Positions 34,901 through 41,579 of a DNA stretch of 64,000 nucleotides are shown one piece after another. The position numbers were made by a program, and so were the translations under genes. Source of the DNA: Acidobacteriota bacterium. GTDB taxonomy: Bacteria > Acidobacteriota > UBA6911. Position 1 is the first letter of the stretch; every line of letters begins with the position of its first letter. Location of the stretch: assembly GCA_031271905.1 (NCBI GenBank), contig JAISUT010000054.1, positions 62,001-126,000 on the forward strand, in the 5' to 3' direction. The notes under the pieces are model-generated. The model ran no database searches. It was not told the origin of the DNA and worked only from the letters and a program-made list of their open reading frames with translations.

Positions 34901-36557
34901 GCAGATCTGGCTGCCGCCGCTGCCCAAGACGCTGTACCTGGAAGACCTGGCGGAAACCCCCAAGCCGGAGGGCTTCTCGCTCCTCGTGCCCGTGGGCCTC
35001 GCCGACAACCCCGAGAACCAGAGCCAGTACCCGGTGGCGGTGGACTTCCTCCGCGACGGGCACCTGCTCGTGTGCGGCTCGGGCGGCTCGGGACGGACGA
35101 CGCTCCTGCAGACGCTCATCTACGGCGCGGCCGCCCGGTACTCCGCCGAGGAGGTCAACATCTACGTCGCCGACTTCTCCAGCCGCACGATGGCGGTCTT
35201 CTCCAGCCTGCCGCATGTGGGCGGCGTGCTGTTCGAGGGGGACGACGACAAGATAGCCGAGGTCTTCGAGTTGTTGCAGAAGACGCTGGCGCGGCGCAAG
35301 AGCGAGTTCGCCGAGCAGGGCGTCGGCTCCTTCCGCGAGTATGTCACGCAGAAGAGCGACTGCCCGGCCATCCTGTTCTTCATCGACAACTACGTCGCCT
35401 TCCTCGAAAGCTACGAGCAGTACGAGGACACGCTGGCGCAACTCTCCCGCGAGGCGTCCAGCTACGGCATCTACCTGGTGCTCGCCATGAACAACTCCGG
35501 CGAGCTGCGCAGCCGCCTCCGGCAGAACTTCACCTCCGGCATCGCCTTGCAGATGTCCGACCGCTTCGAGTACGAGGCGGTCGTCGGCGACCGCACGGAG
35601 ATCGTCCCCGAGGGCCGGACGCCGGGGCGCGGCCTGATCAAGTCGCCGCTGCCGGTGGAGTTCCACGTCGCCTTCTGCGTGAAGGAGGAGCCCGGCCAGT
35701 CGCAGGCGCAGACCCTGCGCCGCAAGTTCGCGGCCATGTCGCCGGCTTCGTCCGGCGGCGGGGTGAAGAAGATCGGCGACACCTTGGAGGGCGTCGGCTT
35801 CGAGGCGTTCGTGGCGCGGGCCGACGTGAAGGCCCTGCCGGAGGGCGAGCTGGCGCTCGGGCTGGCCGCGGAGGACGCGGGGCTGGTGACGATCCACCTG
35901 GACGACGAGTTCTGCTACACGGTGGGCGGCTCCGGCCAGTCCGGCAAGACCAACCTGCTGGCCTCCCTGGCCAAGCAGGCCAAGGCCAAGGGCGCGCGCC
36001 TGTTCCTGTTCGACAACGCGGGCGGTCCGCTTGAGGCGCTGGGCGTCTTCGAAAGGGTCGCCCACGACGACGCGGAGCTGTTCAGCCTGATGGAAGACGT
36101 GCTGGTCGCCGAGTTCACCGAGCGCAACGGCGTGGTGAACGACGCGCGGGACGCGGGCGGCAGCGTGGCCGAGGCGATGAAGGGGCACGGGCGCATCGTG
36201 TTCTTCGTCAACGACATGTCGGCCTTCATGCGCGCCGTCTACAGCCCGTCGATGGACATGGGCGGGTTCATGGAGGTCGCGCTGGAGAAGGGGCGCGAGC
36301 ACAAGATCCACTTCTTCGCGGCGGTCACGCCGGACGACTACGGCGACATGGCCCGCTACGCCGCCATGCGCACCTGGGCGAACTGGGGGCGCGGCGTGCA
36401 TCTGGGCGGGCTCTTCGACCAGCAGGGCATCCTGCGTTTCGAGATGTCGGCGGCCGACAGCGTGCGCCAGCTTCCGGCGGGCGTCGGCTACTCTGCCGGG
36501 AAGGGCGGCGCGGCGGTCAAGGTCGTGACGCCGAAAACGGCCGAAATCGGCGGGTAA
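31947..36557 (+). CDS. EssC-like type VII secretion ATPase (FHA, two TM, three FtsK/SpoIIIE domains)
   Basis: 1536 residues, the EssC size and layout. An N-terminal FHA region has S-P-R-H-A-E-I and DLGSVNGTFVGG (~155). Two membrane helices span ~265-313. Three FtsK-like ATPase domains follow. The first has an intact Walker A G-T-T-G-S-G-K-S (~709) and Walker B I-I-A-D-E-F (~817). The second is degenerate: its P-loop reads G-S-G-G-S-G-R-T-T, with Arg for Lys, and Walker B ends in F-I-D-N. The third keeps G-S-G-Q-S-G-K-T (~1330) but has V-N-D at Walker B. This is the motor that exports WXG100 proteins in monoderm type VIIb systems; WXG100-like genes follow. AGGGGGAG precedes the ATG. Confidence 0.92.
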   Translation: MSLLLTTVFENGFQEIYLPGVDNKTVPIDIRPHISGWAKDITLPLDVWNGVWTLHGSKQFAIMRDERPVDEAVLEPGLLLNCQLADGETMFSLTVEEVDAGHTQFDKFFLDFGAWPSVNIGSAAGNVIRYGNQYCSPRHAEIVSENGQAVVRDLGSVNGTFVGGSILSGSRPLKYGDVIYVIGLKIVYLGNVLAINDPKGRRSVDEAKLKPIHIESGGEEAQESDFEAEETYFLRTPRTLEKLDDETFSIEKCPPPNTQKRQPILFTIGPAFTMMIPMVAGAMMMGGGGSMASGLVMSVGAALIGAIWGILNIQYQKKEEAETEAARVGNYTAYLAKIATRIREKMVHNRGVLARMLPSTDEVVAFAADGSPRLWEKGALHEDFLHLRLGAGAIPSPNRIETPKEQLMTQHDPLNDKMDDLRVGTSELHNVPVGLSLYQNRMVGVVSHDRDKALNLSRILGAQIAGLHPYTDVRLCYVYPMRESASWDYVRFLPHTWTPDGSLRLVANDAGTVGDVMYFLSGVVRDRLEKQQDAADENAKALPHYVVVVADWQLVENEPIAKYLTNPAPALGLTVVFLVDSTDKLPSGCTAIVRDDKEGSFFYSTTGSFPRRDGVTFDNVSLEQTDDFARNLSTYRVRELNVSAAVPDMLTFLDMYKTSRVEDLDVLHKWLENRTYESMKSMVGYKSGSQPLYLDIHEKYHGPHGLVAGTTGSGKSETLQSYILSLAVSYHPHEVAFILIDYKGGGMAQSFLGLPHLAGVITNLGGNATNRALLSINAEIKHRQRVFNEYKVKHIDAYIELYRSGVATEPMPHLLIIADEFAELKKEQPEFVRALVSAARVGRSLGVNLILATQKPSGVVDDEIWSNTRFRLCLRVADKQDSNEMLKRPDAAFITGTGRGYFQVGNDEIFEEFQSGWSGAEYTPEVPFADDKNIKVELLNLIGKNGVPKQKMKKKSDNIAKLTQLDVVVKHTAQVAAENQISELRQIWLPPLPKTLYLEDLAETPKPEGFSLLVPVGLADNPENQSQYPVAVDFLRDGHLLVCGSGGSGRTTLLQTLIYGAAARYSAEEVNIYVADFSSRTMAVFSSLPHVGGVLFEGDDDKIAEVFELLQKTLARRKSEFAEQGVGSFREYVTQKSDCPAILFFIDNYVAFLESYEQYEDTLAQLSREASSYGIYLVLAMNNSGELRSRLRQNFTSGIALQMSDRFEYEAVVGDRTEIVPEGRTPGRGLIKSPLPVEFHVAFCVKEEPGQSQAQTLRRKFAAMSPASSGGGVKKIGDTLEGVGFEAFVARADVKALPEGELALGLAAEDAGLVTIHLDDEFCYTVGGSGQSGKTNLLASLAKQAKAKGARLFLFDNAGGPLEALGVFERVAHDDAELFSLMEDVLVAEFTERNGVVNDARDAGGSVAEAMKGHGRIVFFVNDMSAFMRAVYSPSMDMGGFMEVALEKGREHKIHFFAAVTPDDYGDMARYAAMRTWANWGRGVHLGGLFDQQGILRFEMSAADSVRQLPAGVGYSAGKGGAAVKVVTPKTAEIGG

Positions 36558-36568
36558 AGGGAGGAGAC

Positions 36569-36822
36569 ATGAGCAAGATCTACCTTGACGTGCAAGTTCC
36601 GGGGATCGCGAAGACCTATGAATTCGCCGCCGACAGCGTGCTGTCCGTCGGCAAGGTGAAAAGCCAGATCGTCTCGCAGACTCCGCCGTGGAGGGGCGCA
36701 CGGTCTTCGACGACCCCGGACAGGTGCTGTTCTGCTCGCGGGCGCTGGAAGGGCTGCTGCAAGACTCGGAGATACTGGGCGAGGTCGGCGTCAGGAGCGG
36801 GGACACCATCATATTGCTTTAG
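36569..36822 (+). pseudogene. YukD/EsaB-like ubiquitin-fold gene with a frameshift
   Basis: The start (MSKIYLDVQVPGIAKTYEF) has GGAGG upstream and lies 11 bp after the ATPase gene. Around 36670 the frame must move back by one base to continue as V-E-G-R-T-V-F-D-D-P-G-Q-V-L-F and to end in V-G-V-R-S-G-D-T-I-I-L-L at TAG 36820-36822. The joined product is ~84 residues, the size and ending of YukD/EsaB ubiquitin-like proteins encoded next to EssC. I see no slippery heptamer, so a one-base deletion or a sequence error is more likely than programmed frameshifting. Confidence 0.75.
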
Positions 36823-36878
36823 GTTTCCCGCAGGGAATCTTTCAACGGGAGGCTTCAAAGGGGAGGCGAGGAGGCGCG

Positions 36879-37187
36879 ATGCCGGATATCAGCAACGTGG
36901 ATTCGGAAAAGATCCTGTCGGCGGTCAGCCAGCTTGAGGGGGTCGTGGACAGGATAAACGGGTGCGTGGGCAAGTTCGCCGACGCCATCGGGACGCTGGA
37001 CAAGGGCTGGGCTTCGGAGGTGAAGGCGTCCTTCATGGACAACTACCAGGTCGACTGGGACGCCATGCAGGAGATGATCGCCCAGCTCCGCGAGATCAAC
37101 GAGGGGTTGAAGGAGACCGCGAGCGACTTCGACAAGGCCGAGAACGAAATCCTCGCGGACATCAACTCTTTGGGCGCCGTGGGCTAA
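36879..37187 (+). CDS. WXG100-family-like secreted helical protein 1
   Basis: 102 residues, two predicted amphipathic helices joined at T-L-D-K-G-W-A-S-E-V. The central turn has the Trp but Ser in place of the Gly of W-x-G, so it is a variant. No signal peptide, as expected for a type VII substrate. The end (LADINSLGAVG) lacks a clear Y-x-x-x-D/E tail, although F-D-K-A-E comes close. GGAGG is four bases before the ATG. It is the first of six small genes with short spacers behind the EssC-like gene. Confidence 0.7.
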   Translation: MPDISNVDSEKILSAVSQLEGVVDRINGCVGKFADAIGTLDKGWASEVKASFMDNYQVDWDAMQEMIAQLREINEGLKETASDFDKAENEILADINSLGAVG

Positions 37188-37217
37188 AGGGCGCCGCGCG
37201 CCGGAAGGAGGATGACG

Positions 37218-37541
37218 ATGGCGACGGGAAACGAGAGCAAGATCGACACGAAGTTGTTCGCGTCCACGGCCGAGCGGGTCGGCACGGTGGCCAAAGACCT
37301 GGAAAACTGTTTCCAGGACTGGTCGAGGATCATGCAGAGCCTGCGCTCCAACTGGCAGGGGGACACCTCGGACGACATCAAGAACACGGTGGAGGCCGTC
37401 CAAGGGAGCGCGGCGACGCTCGTCAGGACGCTGAGCGGCTACCGCGCGACCTTGAACGAGCTGGCCGGCATCTACGACCAGACCGAGAAGAACGTGCAGG
37501 AGACGGGGAAGTCCCTCAAGTTCGACAAGGCGTTCCGATAG
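37218..37541 (+). CDS. WXG100-family protein 2
   Basis: 107 residues, helix-turn-helix hairpin with a proper W-Q-G at the turn (LRSNWQGDTSDDIKNTV). No signal peptide. The start at 37218 is favoured because AAGGAGG is six bases upstream; the ATG at 37212 touches that site. Such proteins form head-to-tail four-helix dimers and are exported folded by the EssC motor. A Y-D-Q-T-E near the end of the second helix resembles the Y-x-x-x-D/E export signal. Confidence 0.8.
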   Translation: MATGNESKIDTKLFASTAERVGTVAKDLENCFQDWSRIMQSLRSNWQGDTSDDIKNTVEAVQGSAATLVRTLSGYRATLNELAGIYDQTEKNVQETGKSLKFDKAFR

Positions 37542-37553
37542 GAGGATGGGCCG

Positions 37554-37847
37554 ATGGCGATCAAATTCGACTACAACCAGACCGTCGCCCAGGCGAAGCT
37601 GCTGGACGAGCTGGCGAACGACATGCAGAACCAGTGTTGCAAGAAGATGGCGGAAATCGCCGAGAACATCGAGGCGGCTTGGGGCGGCCAAGCGGCCAAG
37701 ACCTATCACAAATATGTCGTGGGCGTGCGGGACGACCTTTTGAAAAAGGCGAAGTTCATGCGGGACACGGCGGAATTCCTGCGTAACGCGGCAAAGAAGA
37801 TGCAAAGCGCCGACGCCGCGGCCAAGCAGGCGGCGCAGGGCATTTAG
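37554..37847 (+). CDS. WXG100-family protein 3
   Basis: 97 residues with W-G-G at the turn (NIEAAWGGQAAKTYHKYV). An unusual Cys pair (N-Q-C-C-K-K) lies in the first helix. No signal peptide. GGAGG is eight bases upstream of the ATG, 12 bp after the previous gene. The second helix is lysine-rich, unlike the acidic proteins 1 and 2, so these may form oppositely charged heterodimers. Confidence 0.8.
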   Translation: MAIKFDYNQTVAQAKLLDELANDMQNQCCKKMAEIAENIEAAWGGQAAKTYHKYVVGVRDDLLKKAKFMRDTAEFLRNAAKKMQSADAAAKQAAQGI

Positions 37848-37891
37848 CGGGGCATTTTCAGCAGGGCGTCTAAAGGAAGGAGCGGGAGCGG

Positions 37892-38197
37892 ATGGCACAA
37901 AGCACGGTCAATTTGCAGAAGATGAAAAGCGTGTCTTCTGAACTGGACAAGATCTACACGACCTTGACCAACAACCAGAAGAAGCTGAACGAGCTGGTCA
38001 CGAGCCTGATGAAAGTCTGGAAGGGCGAGGGGGCGACCGCCTACAACGCCGCCTACCAGTCGAGCACGCAGGAGTTCACCCAACTGGCCGAGGCGGTTCG
38101 GAGCTGCTCCGCCTCGCTCGCCACGATCGCCACCACCTACGGCAAGGCGGACAGCGCGGCCGCCGAGGCGATCAAATCCAAGATGGCCAAAGGCTAA
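37892..38197 (+). CDS. WXG100-family protein 4
   Basis: 101 residues with W-K-G at the turn (LMKVWKGEGATAYNAAYQ), the most typical of the set. Helix 1 is rich in Lys, Asn and Leu, helix 2 in Ala and Ser. GGAAGGAG precedes the ATG. No signal peptide. It probably encodes an EsxA-like secreted protein or chaperone partner. Confidence 0.82.
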   Translation: MAQSTVNLQKMKSVSSELDKIYTTLTNNQKKLNELVTSLMKVWKGEGATAYNAAYQSSTQEFTQLAEAVRSCSASLATIATTYGKADSAAAEAIKSKMAKG

Positions 38198-38218
38198 ACG
38201 AGAGGGAGGGAACGAGAG

Positions 38219-38542
38219 ATGGCGAACGAAATCACCGCGAATCCGGCCGAACTGAGGAGATACGCCGACGAGATCGGCAAGTGCTACAACGTCTGCCGCA
38301 CGAGCCTGTACAACTCCAAGAGCCAGGTCGATTCGTTGAAGGGGGTCTGGACGGGCGCGGCCGCCGAAGCCTTCGCCGCCAGCTTCCAGAAGCTCTTGGA
38401 CAAGTGCGCCGAGAGCCTGGAGACGATGGGGCACATGGGGGACGCGCTGTACGAGTCCGCCGACGCCTACGAGCGCAACGAGAAGGCCGTTCAGAACGAG
38501 GCGTCCAAGATGCCCAAGCTGCCCAACAACACGATGCGATAG
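38219..38542 (+). CDS. WXG100-family protein 5
   Basis: 107 residues with W-T-G at the turn (LKGVWTGAAAEAFAASFQ). It has three Cys, two in the first helix (GKCYNVCRTSLYN) and one in the second. A Y-E-R-N-E just before the flexible tail fits the Y-x-x-x-D/E export signal. GGAGGGA lies upstream, 21 bp after the previous gene. Confidence 0.82.
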   Translation: MANEITANPAELRRYADEIGKCYNVCRTSLYNSKSQVDSLKGVWTGAAAEAFAASFQKLLDKCAESLETMGHMGDALYESADAYERNEKAVQNEASKMPKLPNNTMR

Positions 38543-38569
38543 CGGTTTCCGGGAAAGGGGGGTGTCCGC

Positions 38570-39181
38570 ATGGCGGGATACAAGGTGTCTTACAAGGTTC
38601 TGCGCCAGCAGGGCGAGGCGCTAAAGGCCGTCGCCAAGCTGGTGGACGGCTATGCCGAGCGGGTCGGCCAGGTCGGCGGGAAGCTGGGCGACGGCGAAAT
38701 GCTGGCCCAGGTGCGCACCAACCTGCAAAAGTTGCGCGAGCAGCTCGGGGAGTCGCGCGCGGTGCTCAACACCGCCGGGGAGTGCCTTTCCAAGAGCGTG
38801 GAGAGCTATTCCGGCGTCGAGACCCGCCAGGTCAAGAAGGTGGACGGCATGAAGGCGCACCAGCGCGACTTCTACAAGAATCCGGTCGTGGTCGCTTCCG
38901 CGGGAGGCGCGGCCGCCGGGGCCGCGACCGCGGCGGGCATGTCTGCGCCAGCCGCAGCCGCGCCGGCTTCGTCAGGCGCCGCGGCGGGGCTGGGCGCGCT
39001 CGGCGGTGCCGCGTCCGGAGCCGCCGCGCTCGGCGGGCTCAATGTGAAGAAGGTGTTCGACAAGAAGAAGGAAGCGGCGGCAGCCGCAGCCGCTTCTGCC
39101 GATGCCTACGACCCCGAAGCGGAATTGGAAAAAGCCATCCAGCGGCTGAACGCGCTGTCCGCAGACGGCGCGGAATCTTGA
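38570..39181 (+). CDS. Long helical protein ending the type VII-like operon
   Basis: 203 residues. The first ~105 are a two-helix hairpin like a WXG100/LXG protein without the W-x-G (turn near G-G-K-L-G-D-G-E-M-L). An Ala/Gly-rich hydrophobic stretch follows (~112-160; VVVASAGGAAAGAATAAGM), then a charged tail (DPEAELEKAIQRLNAL). It could be a pore-like or membrane-active effector, or a partner of the smaller proteins. No toxin domain is recognised. It lies 27 bp after protein 5. Confidence 0.6.
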   Translation: MAGYKVSYKVLRQQGEALKAVAKLVDGYAERVGQVGGKLGDGEMLAQVRTNLQKLREQLGESRAVLNTAGECLSKSVESYSGVETRQVKKVDGMKAHQRDFYKNPVVVASAGGAAAGAATAAGMSAPAAAAPASSGAAAGLGALGGAASGAAALGGLNVKKVFDKKKEAAAAAAASADAYDPEAELEKAIQRLNALSADGAES

Positions 39182-39320
39182 TGTGGCTGCTTCTGCGCGA
39201 AAAAGCCGGCCATGCGGAACCCCTTGTCGGAAGCCGGGAGGGGACGGGGCGCGCCGGAAAATGTAGATCGCTCGCCCTGTCCACAACGTTGTATGATGCT
39301 TGCCGAAAGGAAGTGATGCA

Positions 39321-39860
39321 ATGAAAAAGAATGCGCTCGTTTTAATCGTTTCTTTAATTTTTGGAATTGCCGCTTCAACCGCTTGTTCGCCTGACAAGTC
39401 AGGCGGCAATGGTTCTGACAACGGCGCATCAACTGAGATCTCGCTTGTCGGCGAATGGAAAGATGCGAATCTGACGGCTCAAGACGAATTAAACGACAAG
39501 GCTTTCAAGGATTTGACCGGCAAACCTTATTCCGATGAATTATTTGATGAATTGACAGATGAGCAACGCGAAAAATTCTTTGCGGCGGTTGGAACCGCTC
39601 CTGACGGTTGGCGAATAACTTTTAATGAGGACAATACTTTCGAGGGTGGTTATCTTTCCGATGGTTTCGACGGGAAATATTCTTATGATCTGCCGACAAA
39701 AACATATACATTGGTTTTAAACAGTCCATTCGGTAGTTGGGATTCCGAAACTGGATACGCAGACGATGCAGTTAAAACTGCGACAATAAAGAGCGTTGGC
39801 GAGACCAAAATCAAGTTGCATTTCGGCTCCGATGACGTTGAGCTTGTTAAAGCGAAATAA
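39321..39860 (+). CDS. Putative lipoprotein of unknown function
   Basis: 179 residues. A signal peptide (KKNALVLIVSLIFGIAAS) leads to a Cys in A-S-T-A-C-S, a loose lipobox, so lipidation is probable but not certain. The mature part is acidic and beta-rich (ISLVGEWKDANL, WRITFNEDNTFEGG, GKYSYDLPTKTYTLVL), like small lipocalin-type or DUF-type domains that begin with G-x-W. Its composition is clearly poorer in G+C than the locus before it, suggesting later arrival. AAAGGAAG precedes the ATG. It ends 34 bp before repeat copy 2. Confidence 0.65.
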   Translation: MKKNALVLIVSLIFGIAASTACSPDKSGGNGSDNGASTEISLVGEWKDANLTAQDELNDKAFKDLTGKPYSDELFDELTDEQREKFFAAVGTAPDGWRITFNEDNTFEGGYLSDGFDGKYSYDLPTKTYTLVLNSPFGSWDSETGYADDAVKTATIKSVGETKIKLHFGSDDVELVKAK

Positions 39861-39894
39861 AAAGGGCGAACGATTCCATCGATGCATCCCGTAT

Positions 39895-40020
39895 TTTTTC
39901 GTCATCGAATGACGCGAATGCGCGCGAATCCCCCCATGCTTTCCATTCGCGTCGATTCGCGTCGTTCGATGGCCTTCCCCTGCTTCGAGCGCCGAACCGC
40001 CCCGACATCTCCGTTGCGCC
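39895..40020. repeat. Palindromic intergenic repeat, copy 2 (right border of the type VII-like locus)
   Basis: Matches 28831-28956 with only a few substitutions and one deleted base, at a constant offset of 11064 bp, same orientation. It carries the same hairpin. It sits between the lipoprotein gene and the DHH gene on the other strand. Confidence 0.85.
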
Positions 40021-40045
40021 GACCATGGAAACCGGGACGGGGGCG

Positions 40046-41545
40046 TCACCGCCCTGCGGCGGGGGCGTAGGTTTTTTCGAAGATCGCGCGGTTGACCACG
40101 AAGATGTCACCGGGGTCGAAGTCGGATGCGGCGATGTAGTCCCCCGCCCGCCCGAGAAAATACCGCTCCCTGTCCCAGTCGCTGAAAACCTTCGCATCCC
40201 TCCCCAGCTCGATGGCGCGGATGAGTTTCTCGCGCCGTGGGACGCAGGCGCGGACATGCGGCAGCAGCGCCTTCCTTTCGCCGTCGCGCCGGTCGATCAC
40301 CGACGGGGGGTACTCGGCGACGGAGGCGTAAGCCGAGGCGAGCGCCTCGTAGTCGCGCTCGAACCGCCCCCGCCCGATGGGGTACACCTCGCCCGCCACG
40401 CCGATCATCAGGTAGACGTCCTTGGACGCCACGGTGTCGATGTCCCCCTCCAACGTCCTGACGCATATCGGGGCGCCTTCCGGGAAAACGTCCGCCGTTT
40501 TGGCGAACCCTTGGACGTTGCGGAGTTTCCTGTAGACGGGGGCGCGGTTGAAATCCACGTCGCAGGCGCCGCAGTATATATGGTCGAAATGGCCGTTGTA
40601 GCGGCGTATCCGCTCCAGCAGGTAGTCGTCCGGCGCGACGCCGGGAGCGACCTTGCCTATGTCGGAACATGCCATGAACGCCCCCGCCTTCTCCATGCCG
40701 CCGCCGCCCGAGCCCGCCTCGCCGGCAAGGAAGGCCGCCAGCTCGCTGGCCATGACCTCGCGCACGGAACTGCGCACGGACAGCTTCAGCCCCGCGTTGA
40801 CATGGCAGTAGACGACGCATGCGGCGAAGCCGTCCACCTGCTGGGCGATGTCGCTGGCAAAGCCCAAGATGTTGGGATCGCAGGGTTTGGCCTTCAGGAC
40901 GCCGACATCCCCCACCGTGAACGCCGAAGCGAGGGCGTCCGAGACGATGCCCAGCTCCCCGGCGGTCAGCGTCGAGTTCCTCATCTCCTTGACCGTCGCC
41001 CAGTCCACCGGGGAGAGTTCCGCCAAGTCCCTGTCCAGCGGGTGGCGCAACTCGGAGAGTTGGTTCGTGTCTGTGAAAAGGCCGTAGTAGAGGGCGGTGT
41101 TCACCGGCATGGCGCTTGCGAAGTCGAAGCCCGCGTCGCGCAGGAGATCCCACACCAAGGTCGAGCAACTCCCCAACGCCGGACGGATGAGGACGTTCGC
41201 CCCCTCCGGGATGCCCGGGCGATGGTGGTCGATGACCGCGAAGTCGTCCGCCTCGAAGCGCGCGAGGTTCCCTCCCCCGTATTGGCAGTCCACGGTGACG
41301 AGCATGCGCGGACGCGGCAATTCCCGGACATGCTCCAAGGGCACTTCGAGTTTTCGCACCATGCGCGTCAGGTTGGGTTTGGTGATCGGGCGAGGCCCCC
41401 CGTACACGAAACGGGCTTTGCAGCCCCTGGACTCGATGAAACGCGAAAGCGCGAAGCCGCTGGCGATGGCGTCCGCATCCGGGACGTCGTGGCACTGCAC
41501 GACGACATCCCCATGCCGCAACACTTCCTGCAACAACGCATTCAC
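40046..41545 (-). CDS. DHH-family phosphoesterase
   Basis: 499 residues. The metal-binding motifs of the RecJ/NrnA superfamily are clear: HDVPDADAIASGFAL (~20-35), V-D-C-Q-Y-G and V-I-D-H-H-R-P-G. A C-terminal part of about 200 residues without clear family follows. DHH enzymes hydrolyse oligonucleotides, 3'-phosphoadenosine phosphate or cyclic dinucleotides; which one cannot be told. The start is a GTG at 41545 with AAAGGAGG seven bases upstream; the open frame goes further but is not supported. It is 34 bp downstream of a TIR-domain gene and may be co-transcribed. Confidence 0.85.
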   Translation of the reverse strand: MNALLQEVLRHGDVVVQCHDVPDADAIASGFALSRFIESRGCKARFVYGGPRPITKPNLTRMVRKLEVPLEHVRELPRPRMLVTVDCQYGGGNLARFEADDFAVIDHHRPGIPEGANVLIRPALGSCSTLVWDLLRDAGFDFASAMPVNTALYYGLFTDTNQLSELRHPLDRDLAELSPVDWATVKEMRNSTLTAGELGIVSDALASAFTVGDVGVLKAKPCDPNILGFASDIAQQVDGFAACVVYCHVNAGLKLSVRSSVREVMASELAAFLAGEAGSGGGGMEKAGAFMACSDIGKVAPGVAPDDYLLERIRRYNGHFDHIYCGACDVDFNRAPVYRKLRNVQGFAKTADVFPEGAPICVRTLEGDIDTVASKDVYLMIGVAGEVYPIGRGRFERDYEALASAYASVAEYPPSVIDRRDGERKALLPHVRACVPRREKLIRAIELGRDAKVFSDWDRERYFLGRAGDYIAASDFDPGDIFVVNRAIFEKTYAPAAGR

Positions 41546-41579
41546 CGGCGCGCCTCCTTTCGAACCGCCCCATTGGGAG

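Noticed and set aside
36650-36700. Programmed -1 frameshift in the YukD-like gene
   Set aside because: No slippery heptamer or downstream pseudoknot is evident; a deletion or error is simpler.
33678-36812. A 1044-residue open frame antisense to the EssC-like gene
   Set aside because: It arises from the codon bias of the high-G+C sense gene; it is rich in His, Arg, Leu and Val without any domain.
36569-36937. A 122-residue protein in the original frame of the YukD-like gene
   Set aside because: After residue ~35 the frame gives Arg/Cys-rich nonsense, while the next frame continues the conserved ubiquitin-like sequence and stops at 36822.
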